This document shows positions 1 to 10,100 of a stretch of DNA of 64,000 nt, piece after piece (positions within the stretch are counted from its first letter, which is position 1; each line of letters starts with the position of its first letter). The notes under the pieces were generated by a model, which was not told the DNA's origin, searched no databases, and was given only the letters and a program-made list of their open reading frames with translations. The DNA comes from Qipengyuania aestuarii (GTDB taxonomy: Bacteria; Pseudomonadota; Alphaproteobacteria; Sphingomonadales; Sphingomonadaceae). Made by a program: the position numbers and the translations under genes. Location of the stretch: assembly GCF_019711535.1 (NCBI RefSeq), contig NZ_JAIGNP010000001.1, positions 992,001 through 1,056,000 on the forward strand. Direction: 5' to 3'.

Positions 1-1751
1 AGGATGCGATCCTGATCGGCACACAGAGCTTTTACCAGCACTATGATTATTACGGCACCGAAGAGGGTCTGTTCGGGTTCGCCGTCAATGCGCAAGGAGA
101 CGTGGCGATCGGATCGCGCGGCGGCCTGTCGCTTGCCTATCGCCATTTCGAGAATGAGGGGCAGCCGCAGCAATGGCGCACTGTGACACCCGGAACACCT
201 TATGCGGATCAGGCGATCGTGGACAATGCACTGGGCTTTCCGCTGCGGATCGCGGCGCAGGATAGCACGGTCGACAGCGTGGAAGACCAAATCCGGCTAC
301 GCGCCAATTACGATCTCGGCAATGGATGGGAGCTGCGCGGCCTTGCGGCCCTGCTGATCGACGACGAGAGGACCGACAATCCGAAAAGCTTTCTGCGCGG
401 CAGCGACGGCCGTCCCAGTTTTGTCGGCATTTCCGGCGTCACCCGGGGCCAGGCGCAGAGTACAGAATTGCTGGCCGGGCTCGGCCTTGCCGGCAATTTG
501 GCAGACTGGGACATCGGTCTCACAGTCAGCCGCTTCGAACTGCTCGACGAGCGCGCACGCCAGTCCGACGGGGTCGATGTGGTGTCCGGCATCATCCCAG
601 ACGGCGGGATCGTGACCGACGAGGACGCGCACTGGACCAGCGTTGAAGCTTCGGCAGAGCGCGAGCTGGCTGCGCACCGCATCGCGCTGGGAGCGTCCTA
701 CGCGGGCTATTTTGGCTTGAGCGAAACCGGGAGGGTCAGCGATTGGCGTAGCGGCGAGCCCTCAGCGATCCGCAGCGCATCGGGTGGCGAGACTCAGCTG
801 ATCGGCCTTTTTGTCGAAGACCGGATCACGCTTGCTCCGATGATCGAGGCCACGCTCGGCCTGCGTTACGAGAACTGGCGCGCGGACGGCGGCTTCCTCC
901 AGGCCGCGGGCAGCCGCGTCGATTACCGCACGCGCACGGACCATGCATGGTCGCCCAAGCTGGCGGTGACGATGCGTCCCGACGCCGAAACGGAGATCGT
1001 CGCATCGACCGCATGGGCCACCCGCTTCCCCACTATCGGCGAACTCTATCAGGCCAGCCTCATCAGCTATGGCCCGAATGTGGGCGAGGTGGACCTCGAC
1101 GGCTTCGATCCGGACCTTGCCCCCGAACGCGGGTTCGACCTCCAGCTCACCGCCTCGCGCCGGTTTGACAATGTAAAACTTACGCTCAGCGGTTTCCGAC
1201 AAGTCGTGGACGACACGCTGTTCGGTCAGACGATCCTCATGCCGAGCGCCGATGATCCCGATGTCCTGGTCAGCCAGTCGCTGATCACCAATATCGGCGA
1301 GGTCGAAACCTGGGGCATCGATGCGATCGTGGCCGTCGAGGACATGTTCATGGACGGCTTGTCTCTCGATGCGAACGTGGCATGGCTGGACGCGGTCATC
1401 ACCGAAAATGCGCTGAACCCGAAGCGGGAAGGCAACCGCTTCCCGCGCGTGCCACATTGGCGGGCAAATGCATCGCTTCGTTATGCAGTGTCTACCGCGT
1501 TCGATCTGGCGGCCAACTGGCGCTACCAGAATACGCCGGACCGCAATTTGGATAACAACGCCAGCTCGCGCTGCGACAGCTATTACTGCGTCTCACCTTT
1601 CTCCTTCGTCGATCTGAAATCGAGCGTCCATTTCGATAAGTTCGATCTGGATCTGGGGATCGACAATTTACTCGATGAAAAAGCCTTCGTGTTTCACCCC
1701 TATCCGGGGCGCACTTTTGTGATCGGCCTTAGCTGGAACGGAGGTTTGTGA
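1..1751 (+). CDS. TonB-dependent receptor, C-terminal part (5' end outside window)
   Basis: The open frame runs in from the window edge (codons begin at base 3) and ends at TGA 1749-1751. It is the beta-barrel part of an outer-membrane TonB-dependent receptor: alternating strands with aromatic girdles, a region near bases 1000-1150 (IGELYQASL, then LAPERGFDLQLTASRRF) typical of the barrel of siderophore/vitamin receptors, a late LGIDNLLDEKAF box and a terminal strand ending near Trp. The signal peptide, TonB box and plug lie upstream, outside the window. The next gene, a PepSY membrane protein, overlaps its stop by one base, which in this group usually goes with ferric-siderophore uptake. The substrate cannot be read from the barrel alone. 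Confidence 0.9.
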   Translation, partial: DAILIGTQSFYQHYDYYGTEEGLFGFAVNAQGDVAIGSRGGLSLAYRHFENEGQPQQWRTVTPGTPYADQAIVDNALGFPLRIAAQDSTVDSVEDQIRLRANYDLGNGWELRGLAALLIDDERTDNPKSFLRGSDGRPSFVGISGVTRGQAQSTELLAGLGLAGNLADWDIGLTVSRFELLDERARQSDGVDVVSGIIPDGGIVTDEDAHWTSVEASAERELAAHRIALGASYAGYFGLSETGRVSDWRSGEPSAIRSASGGETQLIGLFVEDRITLAPMIEATLGLRYENWRADGGFLQAAGSRVDYRTRTDHAWSPKLAVTMRPDAETEIVASTAWATRFPTIGELYQASLISYGPNVGEVDLDGFDPDLAPERGFDLQLTASRRFDNVKLTLSGFRQVVDDTLFGQTILMPSADDPDVLVSQSLITNIGEVETWGIDAIVAVEDMFMDGLSLDANVAWLDAVITENALNPKREGNRFPRVPHWRANASLRYAVSTAFDLAANWRYQNTPDRNLDNNASSRCDSYYCVSPFSFVDLKSSVHFDKFDLDLGIDNLLDEKAFVFHPYPGRTFVIGLSWNGGL

Positions 1752-3163
1752 TGACGCTTGGCATCGCCAAAAGCGGCGCAGCTGACGCGCGGCAGGAGAA
1801 ATGGTATCGCACGGTCTGGCGATGGCATTTCTATGCCGGGCTCTTCACCATGCCCTTCATCCTCTGGCTGTCGTGTACCGGGGCGCTCTATCTGTTCAAA
1901 CCGCAGATCGAGCGCTGGATCGACAGCCCTTACAACAATCTCACGATCACCGGTGCGCCGCTGGCGCCCTCGGTGCTGGTCGAGCGGGCGCAGGCGGTGG
2001 TGCCGGGATCGGTTCTCCATCGCTTCATCCTGCCCGAAGAAGCCGACGACGCGCAACAGATCGTGGTCGGCGTGGGACCGGACGAAACGCGCGTCTATCT
2101 CCATCCGCATACCGGTGAAGTGCTGAAAAACGTGGGCGAGCAAGACCGCTTCATGCGCGTGGTTCTTCACCTGCACGGTGAGCTAATGATGGGCCGCTGG
2201 GGATCCGTACTGGTCGAACTGGCGGCCAGCTGGACGATCGTGATGCTGATCACCGGCCTGTTTCTGTGGTGGCCGCGAGACAGCAAGGGCCTGGCCGGCG
2301 TGCTGTATCCACGGCTAAGCCGGAGCGGGCGCAACTGGTGGAAGGATATCCACGCGGTCACCGGAATTTGGGTCACGCTGTTTGCCGCCCTGCTGATCTT
2401 TACCGGGCTGCCCTGGGCGCAAAGCTGGGGCAATTATCTCGCGACCATGCGTGAAATGACCGGCCAGGTCGAAGGCCCCGTCGACTGGTCGCGCGGTTCG
2501 GATGCCGAGCGGGAGGAACGTGCCGCGCTCGACCGCCACGCCCGCGTTTCAATGGGCGCCCATGCCGCGCATCATGGCATGGGAACGATGGGCGGCATGC
2601 AAGCCGCACCGTCCATGGCGGCGCAACTCGATCGCGTCATGCCGACCGCGACTAGGCTCAACCTTCCGGCCCCGGTCGAGATTACGCCGCCTGTGACTGC
2701 CAGCGGACCTTGGAGAGCGGTGTCGAACACCGCCAACCGCCCGCAGCGCAGTACGGCGGAGATCAATGGCGAAACGGGCGCCCTCATCGGCCGGGTCGAT
2801 TTTGCCGAGCGACACTGGATCGATCGCGTGGTCGGCTATGGAGTTGCCTGGCATGAGGGCGCGCTATTCGGCCTTGCCAACCAGCTCCTCGCGCTCGCAA
2901 TCCTTGTTGGCCTGATCACGCTATCGCTTTCCGGCGCAGTGATGTGGTGGCGCCGCCGCCCCGATGGCCGCCTTGGGGCGCCTGCACCCAAGGGGATCAT
3001 CCGGCACAGCTGGCTGCTGGTCGGTCTCACCGTCGTACTGGCTTTCGTGGTGCCACTGTTCGGATTTAGCCTAGCCTTGGTCATCTTGATCGAGCGCTGC
3101 GGGCGGAGAAGCTCGACAGTGCAGAGTTTCCTCGGCCTTCGAAGCCCTTCGGTGAACTCCTGA
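1751..3163 (+). CDS. PepSY-associated transmembrane protein (siderophore/iron uptake partner)
   Basis: A 470-residue inner-membrane protein of the PepSY_TM family. It has an N-terminal membrane segment after the WYRTVWRWHFYAGLF start typical of the family, a periplasmic PepSY-like stretch (about residues 60-130, ending in YLHPHTGEVL), a second segment near 155-175, an HxxTG-containing segment near 200-225, and a late pair of segments near 375-450. Members are often placed next to TonB receptors and are thought to take part in reductive iron release from siderophores. The ATG at 1751 shares its A with the receptor stop, so translation is coupled; the track-style GTG one codon earlier is less likely. 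A His/Met-rich stretch (about residues 265-290) may bind metal. Function is inferred from family and position. Confidence 0.85.
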   Translation: MTLGIAKSGAADARQEKWYRTVWRWHFYAGLFTMPFILWLSCTGALYLFKPQIERWIDSPYNNLTITGAPLAPSVLVERAQAVVPGSVLHRFILPEEADDAQQIVVGVGPDETRVYLHPHTGEVLKNVGEQDRFMRVVLHLHGELMMGRWGSVLVELAASWTIVMLITGLFLWWPRDSKGLAGVLYPRLSRSGRNWWKDIHAVTGIWVTLFAALLIFTGLPWAQSWGNYLATMREMTGQVEGPVDWSRGSDAEREERAALDRHARVSMGAHAAHHGMGTMGGMQAAPSMAAQLDRVMPTATRLNLPAPVEITPPVTASGPWRAVSNTANRPQRSTAEINGETGALIGRVDFAERHWIDRVVGYGVAWHEGALFGLANQLLALAILVGLITLSLSGAVMWWRRRPDGRLGAPAPKGIIRHSWLLVGLTVVLAFVVPLFGFSLALVILIERCGRRSSTVQSFLGLRSPSVNS

Positions 3164-3200
3164 GCCGACTGGACGAGGTGCAACAGGCTGGCGGAGCGCA

Positions 3201-4496
3201 TTACCCCGCCAGCTTCGCCACCTGCTGGACTGCCAGGACGATGAACAGGATCGCCGAACCGGCCAGCGTGATATTGGCGATCACGCCATTTCGAGCCTCG
3301 GCCGGGAGGCGTTCCGAATTGTTGAGCATCAGCAATGTGATCGCAAGGAATGGCATGAACAGCGCCCCGAAGGCACCATAGATGATGACAAGCAGGAACG
3401 GACGATCGGCGAATAGCAGCACCATCGGAGGAAAGGTCAGCCAGGCAAGATAGAAGCGATAGGCCCCGCTTCCCTCGTGACCGCCCTCCCCGCGCCCTTT
3501 CAATTGATACCACCAGTCGGAAAAGAACAGGCTCATGCCCTGCCAGACACCCAGCAGGGAAGAGATGGACGTAGCGGCAAAGCCCACGAGAAACAGCGTG
3601 GCAATCGTTTTGCCGAAGCGTTCTTCCAGCACATCGGAGAGTCCAAGCAACCCTTGGTCGCTGTCTTGCAGCGCGATGCCGGCAGAATACAGGAGTTCGG
3701 CGCCCACGATCAGCATGGCCACCACGAAGATGCCGGTAATCACATAGGCGGCCGAATTGTCGACCCGCATCATCGGCATCCACGGTAAGCCGCGCCAGCC
3801 CTTGGCCTGCGTCCAGTAGCCATAAGCAGCCGTGGTGATCGTGCCGCCAACGCCGCCGATCAGGCCTAGCGTGTAGAACAAGGAACTTTCAGGCAGGGCA
3901 AAGGCCATGCCGCCCGCGAGATCGGGAAGGCTCGGGCTCACGAGGATTGCCAGGCCGACCATGATGACGAACATCAATCCGACCAGGAGTTTCATCACGG
4001 TTTCGAAGGTTTCGTAGCGATTGAACCATACGAAGAGGAAACCGAAGACACCGGCAATCATCGCCCAATCGCGTAGTGGCAAGACAGGGAAGAGTGCGGC
4101 AAGCGGCAGGGCAGTCGCGCTCATGGCTGTAGCGCCGTAGATGAAACCCCAAATGATGACATAGATACCGAAATACCAGCTGGTCCAGCGGCCAAGCGAG
4201 CGCCACCCGGCAAGGATGGTCGATCCTGTGGCAAGGTGATACCGCGCCGAGCCTTCGGATAGCGCAATCTTCACGATGCAGCCGACGACGGCAGCCCATA
4301 ACAGCGCGTAACCGAAGCGGGAGCCAGCGATCAGCGTCGCGACTAGGTCGCCCGCACCCACGCCAGTTGCCGCTACGACGATACCTGGCCCCATATGGCG
4401 CCACATCCGGCGCCGGGACGGCGGAACAGGCTCCCGGTCGGCTCGCTCCATACTACCCGCGTTCTGCGCTGCCGCGGCCTTGCCGGTCATCGTCAT
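3201..4496 (-). CDS. Nramp-family transporter with non-canonical metal site
   Basis: A 431-residue polytopic inner-membrane protein of the Nramp family, with about 11 hydrophobic segments starting at residue 33. The first segment opens with the family GPG and closes with an AGSRFGYALLW stretch, as in MntH. The DPGN metal-binding tetrapeptide of true Mn/Fe transporters is replaced by GAGD-type residues, and the TM6 MPH motif is absent (the segment reads GGTITTAAYGYW). It therefore belongs to a divergent branch and its substrate should not be assumed to be manganese. The ATG at 4496 has a GGAGG about 10 bases upstream. It is convergent with the PepSY gene (37-base gap). Confidence 0.85.
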   Translation of the reverse strand: MTMTGKAAAAQNAGSMERADREPVPPSRRRMWRHMGPGIVVAATGVGAGDLVATLIAGSRFGYALLWAAVVGCIVKIALSEGSARYHLATGSTILAGWRSLGRWTSWYFGIYVIIWGFIYGATAMSATALPLAALFPVLPLRDWAMIAGVFGFLFVWFNRYETFETVMKLLVGLMFVIMVGLAILVSPSLPDLAGGMAFALPESSLFYTLGLIGGVGGTITTAAYGYWTQAKGWRGLPWMPMMRVDNSAAYVITGIFVVAMLIVGAELLYSAGIALQDSDQGLLGLSDVLEERFGKTIATLFLVGFAATSISSLLGVWQGMSLFFSDWWYQLKGRGEGGHEGSGAYRFYLAWLTFPPMVLLFADRPFLLVIIYGAFGALFMPFLAITLLMLNNSERLPAEARNGVIANITLAGSAILFIVLAVQQVAKLAG

Positions 4497-4666
4497 GGAA
4501 CCCTGCCTCCCTCACCCGTTGCTGCTCGGCAGCTTTATGTCTCGCGCACGCCCAGAAGCTGCAAGGCTACGGGGAGATAGATGGCTTGGCGACAATTTTC
4601 CTGTATCGCCGGTGCCTCGCATGGCCGCTTCAGAGCGGTCTTCGTTTTCCGCAGTGTAGCAGGGTG

Positions 4667-6550
4667 TCAGCCGTTCTCGATCGCTTCCAGCGCGGCTCCG
4701 GCCTCAAGCCACGCTTCCTCAGCCTCAGCGAGACGGTCTGCCACTTCAGCCCGCGTTCTCAGGCAATCCTGCATCTTTTCACCGTCCTGGCGGAAGCCCG
4801 TCGCGCTATGTTCAAGAACCAGTCCGTCGAGCTTCTCCAACTCGGCAGTCAGACGCGTCACCGCCTTTTCTGCCTTGTCCAATTCCGATTTCGCAAAGCG
4901 GATCTGGCCACTTGTGTTTGTCTTGCCCGCATTGCCGGAGGGATCCTTGCCGCCGTTTCTCTTTGGCCCCCTCTCTTTTTTCGGCTGATTTCGGCCCAGG
5001 ATGAAATCGATGTAATCCTGTACGCTGCCGGCATACTCGCGCGCCGTCCCGCCATCCACCAGGATAAGCCGGTCCGCCGTCAGTTCGACCATGTGGCGAT
5101 CGTGGCTGATGAGGATAACCGCTCCCGAATAGTCGTTCAGCGCCTGAATCAGGGCCTCACGCGCATCGACGTCTAGATGGTTCGTCGGCTCGTCCAGAAT
5201 AAGGAGGTGGGGCGCGTCGCGTGTGATCAACGCCAGGGCGAGCCTCGCTCGCTCGCCCCCTGAAAGCTTGTCCACGCGCGTCTGCGCACGCGGGCCGGAA
5301 AAGCCGAACCGACCCAGTTGCGCGCGCACCGCGGCCTGCGCAGCCCCATCCATGGCGCGGTTCATTAGGTCGAGCGGAGTGTCTTCGCCGGCAAGCTCTT
5401 CCACTTGATACTGCGTGAAATAGCCCACCTTCAGCCGACCGGGTGCATTCACCTCTCCTTCTGCGGCCGTGAGCTGAGATGCCAAAAGCCGCGCCAGAGT
5501 CGTCTTCCCGTTACCGTTGCGGCCAAGCAGCGCAATCCGGTCGTCAGCCTCGATGCGGAAGTTCAGCCGCCGCAATATCGGCGGGGTTTCACCATAGCCC
5601 ACCGCCGCCTGCTCGATAGTAATCATGGGCGAGCGAAGCTCTTCCGGGTTCGGAAAGTCGAAACTGAGACTGGGATCTTCAATCAATGCGGCGATAGGCT
5701 GCATGCGGGCGAGCATCTTGGCGCGGGATTGGGCCTGCTTGGCAGTCGATGCCCTTGCGCTGTTCCGCGCCACATATTCCTGCAGCTTGGCCCGCTGCGC
5801 ATCTTGTGATGCCTTGGCCGCCGCCAGTTGCGCGGCACGTTCCGCACGTTGCTTTTCGAAAGCATCATATCCGCCCGCATACAGGGTCAACTGGCCGCCC
5901 TGGAGGTGCAAAATGTGATCGACGACTTTGTTCAGAAGGTCGCGTTCGTGGCTGATCACCACCAGCGTCGCTGGGTAGGACTTCAGGAAGTTTTCAAGCC
6001 AGAGCGTCGCTTCGAGATCGAGATGGTTCGAAGGTTCGTCCAGCAACAGAATGTCGGGCTCGGAGAAGAGAAGCGCCCCCAGCGCGATGCGCATTTTCCA
6101 GCCGCCGGAAAAGCTGTCGACCGGACGTTGCTGCATTTCTTCGTCGAAGCCCAGACCATTCAGGATCTTCGCTGCTCTGGCGGGAGCGCTATATGCATCG
6201 ATCGCCAGAAGGCGATCATGCACATCGCCCATCCGATCCATGTCGGTACATGTCTCGAGTTCGGCCAGAAGCTGCGCCCGTTCCGTCGCAGAGGCCAGAA
6301 CCACCTCTTCGGGAGTCATCGAACCGTTCGGCGCTTCCTGCGCAATGTAGCCGATCCGCGCGCGCGACGGCTTGGAAATCTCTCCGTCGTCGGGCTCGAT
6401 CTCACCGATCAGCGCCTTCATGAGCGTAGATTTGCCCGCCCCGTTCCGACCGATCAGGCCCACGCGAGCGCCCACTGGCACAGTCGCGCTGGCGCGTTCG
6501 AGGATGGCCCGGCCGCCAAGCCGCACTGTGACACCGTCAATGGTAAGCAT
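4667..6550 (-). CDS. ABC-F family ATP-binding protein (Uup/YheS type)
   Basis: A soluble tandem ABC ATPase of 627 residues with no membrane segment, so it acts on ribosomes or translation factors rather than as a transporter. The first nucleotide domain has Walker A GRNGAGKST (about 34-42), signature SGGWKMR and Walker B LLLDEPSNHLD. A charged linker follows (KASQDAQRAKLQEYVARNSARAS region). The second domain has GRNGNGKTT, LSGGERARLALAL and LILDEPTNHLD. The C-terminus is a Lys-rich stretch plus a coiled coil, as in YheS/Uup. The ATG at 6550 was chosen because ABC-F proteins start right at this domain (MLTIDGV) and a G-rich ribosome site precedes it; the frame stays open 135 bases further up but that part is unrelated in style. 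Confidence 0.93.
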   Translation of the reverse strand: MLTIDGVTVRLGGRAILERASATVPVGARVGLIGRNGAGKSTLMKALIGEIEPDDGEISKPSRARIGYIAQEAPNGSMTPEEVVLASATERAQLLAELETCTDMDRMGDVHDRLLAIDAYSAPARAAKILNGLGFDEEMQQRPVDSFSGGWKMRIALGALLFSEPDILLLDEPSNHLDLEATLWLENFLKSYPATLVVISHERDLLNKVVDHILHLQGGQLTLYAGGYDAFEKQRAERAAQLAAAKASQDAQRAKLQEYVARNSARASTAKQAQSRAKMLARMQPIAALIEDPSLSFDFPNPEELRSPMITIEQAAVGYGETPPILRRLNFRIEADDRIALLGRNGNGKTTLARLLASQLTAAEGEVNAPGRLKVGYFTQYQVEELAGEDTPLDLMNRAMDGAAQAAVRAQLGRFGFSGPRAQTRVDKLSGGERARLALALITRDAPHLLILDEPTNHLDVDAREALIQALNDYSGAVILISHDRHMVELTADRLILVDGGTAREYAGSVQDYIDFILGRNQPKKERGPKRNGGKDPSGNAGKTNTSGQIRFAKSELDKAEKAVTRLTAELEKLDGLVLEHSATGFRQDGEKMQDCLRTRAEVADRLAEAEEAWLEAGAALEAIENG

Positions 6551-7148
6551 GGAAGGCCCCCTAACAGCGTAATCCCCTCGCCCAAAGAAAATACGCATCA
6601 GGCTTGGCGCGAACTCCGAAAGACACGCCTGCTGCCTATAAAGCCCCTTCAGAGCAGATAGCCTTGCGAGATCACGTCGCGACAATTCCTATAGATCGGC
6701 ATGGGATAGTTTTGCCCAGCTTATCGACCCAAAGACCTTCGGCGGAAGTGGCGTCTCGCCAGTCGAAAGAAGACGGAAGATTTACGAAATACTCAGCCTC
6801 AGGTCGCGAAGCCACTTTATTGGTGACGCATCTATCACCCGACAAACACTATCCTTGCGGGCCTTTTTGAGAGCTCGTTCCGATTTACGTGATGACGCGC
6901 GGTAACAGTGGATTTTGGAATGCACCTTATCTCAGATCTCACACGACCTATCGATAGCCTCAGAGAATTCGTAGACTCTACTACTTAATAAACATAGGCT
7001 TATCGCAGCAATTTCGCACGATTATTCAATAATAAAACGCAACCACTAAGTTAACTTTCTAGAAACTCATTGCAAAATGTCCTGATAGCTCTTGATCGTC
7101 TTATTCGCATCTCGGATAAGCTCGATTCTATTTCAGCGGAGAAAGATA
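6551..7148. other. Divergent intergenic region between the ABC-F gene and the curli operon
   Basis: 598 bases without a credible gene. The part from about 6950 to 7080 is clearly A/T-rich against a GC-rich background and should hold the promoter of the curlin operon. I could not fix a convincing -35/-10 pair. The short open frames here are on no strand preceded by a good ribosome site. Confidence 0.6.
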
Positions 7149-10100
7149 ATGCGTGCCAACCTGTCTGTTTCTTACATAGCCATGGCCTTCGCTATACTTT
7201 CAAGCAGCGTATCGACGCGCGCTCAGCAGCCAGGAAATAGCCAGACGATCGTTCAGGCAGATGAGGAAACCCGCAGGACATCGACCGCTACGATTGAGCA
7301 AGACGGCAGGGGCAACACTGCCGACGGCACGTTCAGGGGCCGTGAAACGGTCACTCTCTTCAATGGCGAAGAGATCGATTTGGCCCCCAATGGGGCAGGT
7401 ATTTACCAGGATGGCTCGGGTTCGACTGCAACGATCGACCAGTTCGGAAACGGAAATGCTGCAGCCATCGATCAGGCGGACAATGTCGAAGGCGGTGCTG
7501 ACAGCTCGACTGCGGTGATCAAGCAAGGTGAGAGCGGCAACGTGGCTCGGGATTCCTTGGCATACATCGAGCAAACAGGGGATGCGAGCGAGGCGACGAT
7601 CGAACAGAATGGTCGGCGGAATTCATCCTTGGGTATCCAGCGAGGTAATCTCAGCGGAAGTCAGACCGGCAACAAGCAGACCCACACAATCGATGGCAAC
7701 GACAATCGCAGCGAGATATTCCAGGATGGGATCGCCAACGAGGCAGACGTCACCCTGACAGGGCAACGCAACACAGGACTGGTCTCTCAGACAGCAAGCC
7801 TCGACCGTGCATCTATCAGTGCCAAGACCGGCAAGGACAACCGGATCGAAATCAGCCAGTCGGGAAGCAGCGAAGGCAATAATGCCGATGTCGATGTCGA
7901 TGGCGGGGACAATGACGTCACGATTGCTCAGACCGGCAAGGGTGGGCAACATGAAGCCACGGTTACTCAGGCGGGCAAGAGGCTGAGCGCCGACGTTTCG
8001 CAGATCGACACGACCGAGGCGGGTGAAGGCAATCTCGCGGCGATCAACCAGAATGGCAGGGATTCAAGCGCAACGTCTCGTCAGAGCGGCTCGGGCGGAG
8101 GCAACAATGCACAGATTGCGCAGGAAGGCGCGGGTTCCAGGCGTCTCGATGCTCTTATCGCGCAGGATGGCGACGGCGGTTCGAACAAGGCCGATATCGA
8201 CCAGACCGGCTACGATCAGTTGGCCGAAATAACGCAGAAGGGGCGTGGTGGGGGAAGCGTCGCCGCAGTGGACCAATCGACCGACAACACGCGTCTGAAT
8301 GCCGCCCGGATAATGCAGACTGTCGATGCGGCTAACGGTACCGACGAGGTGGACGTCGACCAGGGCGGCAACCGGAATACCGCCAATATCGCTCAATCGC
8401 GTGCAAGTGGAGGCACCGGGAATACCGCAACAGTTGCGCAGCCTGGTGAAGGCGGTACTGCGGATATCGATCAGTCGGGCCAGGGGCAGCTCGCCAATGT
8501 TGCTCAGAATGGCAGGTTCGCTGCGGCGACGGTGGAGCAGAGCGGCTTTGGTCAGAACACCGCCGACGTCGACCAGGCAGGCAGCCAGAACGCAGGCACG
8601 ATCCGCCAGAGCGGTGCCGGCGGCGGAAGCATTGCGGGAATTGATCAGTCGACGAGCGGAATTTCAGAAAACACGGCAACTATCGTTCAGGCTGTCGATG
8701 CTCAGGCAGGTACCGATAATGCCGAGATCGACCAAGGCGGCAATCGGAACTCGGCAATTATTGCGCAGATGCGTGCTGATGGTGGTACCGGCAATACCGC
8801 GACTGTCGTTCAGCCGGGTGATGGCGGCACTGCGGATATCGACCAGTCGGGCCAAAGTCAGCTCGCCAATGTCGCGCAGAACGGCAAGTTCGCCGTGGCG
8901 ACGGTGGAGCAGAGCGGCTTCGGTCAGAACTCCGCCGACGTCGACCAGGCAGGCAAAAACAACGAAGGCACCATCCGCCAAGGCGGCACAGGCGGTGGAA
9001 GCATTGCTTCCATCGATCAGTCGACCAGCGGAGTTTCCGAAAATACCGCGGCCATCGTTCAGATGATCGATGCTCAGACCGGCACCGATGACGCCGACAT
9101 CGATCAGGGGGGCAACCGTAACACGGCTCAGGTGGCCCAGACGCGTGCGAGCGGCGGAACCGGCAACACCGCAACCGTTGTTCAGCCAGGCAACGACGGT
9201 ACGGCGGATATCGACCAATCGGGTGAAAGCCAGCTCGCCAATGTCGCGCAGAACGGCAAGTTCGCCGTGGCGACGGTGGAGCAGAGCGGTTTTGGGCAGA
9301 ACACGGCCGATGTCGATCAGGCAGGCAGGCAGAACGAAGGCACAATCCGCCAGAGCGGTGCAGGAGGCGGCAGCATCGGCGCAATCGACCAGTCGGCCAG
9401 CGGAGCGTCCGAAAACACTGCGACCATCGTTCAGATGGTCGATGCTCAGGCCGGCACCGATGATGCCGATATCGACCAGGGCGGTGACGAGAACCGCGCG
9501 AAGATCACTCAGACGCGCATGGCTGGCGGAACCGGAAGCACTGCCTCCATCACCCAGCCAGGCCGCAAGAATGCAGGCACCGTCGACCAGGACGGAAGCA
9601 ATCTTCTGGGCCAGATCAGCCAGAACGGCGCGATGAACGAGGCAATCATCGAGCAAACAGGTGAAGGTACTGCGGCCACGGCGTCGATTGCCACCAGTAC
9701 CGGGGCCGACAGCAACTTCGCCCGCATCATCCAGGATAGCGGCGGGACCATCGCGTCAATCGACCAGACCTCCAGCCGTAACGCTGCACGGATCACGCAG
9801 GTCAATGCGCAGCCGATGAACGGCACCGTGGAAGCCGACATTGATCAAGGATCGGGTGACCGGAACGATGCCGAGATCGATCAGGCTGGAGAGGGTACGG
9901 CACGGGTCGCTACCATTGCTCAGGCAGGTTCCGAGAACCGCGCTTTTGTCGAGCAGGGGGGGAATGGAAACACAATTACCGCGACGCTCCAGCAGTCCGG
10001 CAACCGGAACTACATCAATGCGGTGCAGATGGCTGACGGGGGCAATAACCTAGCTCTAAACCTGCAGCAGCAAGGCAACAACAATCGTATCGAATACGAA

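Noticed and set aside
6604..6870. 88-codon frame between the ABC-F and curlin genes
   Set aside because: No ribosome site, no recognisable sequence, overlaps the probable promoter region.
8664..9656. 330-codon minus-strand frame inside the curlin gene
   Set aside because: It is the antisense of the repeats and merely reflects their codon bias; no ribosome site and no family.
8247..9734. CRISPR-like regular repeats
   Set aside because: The 372-bp units are coding, in frame, and have no spacer structure or cas genes.
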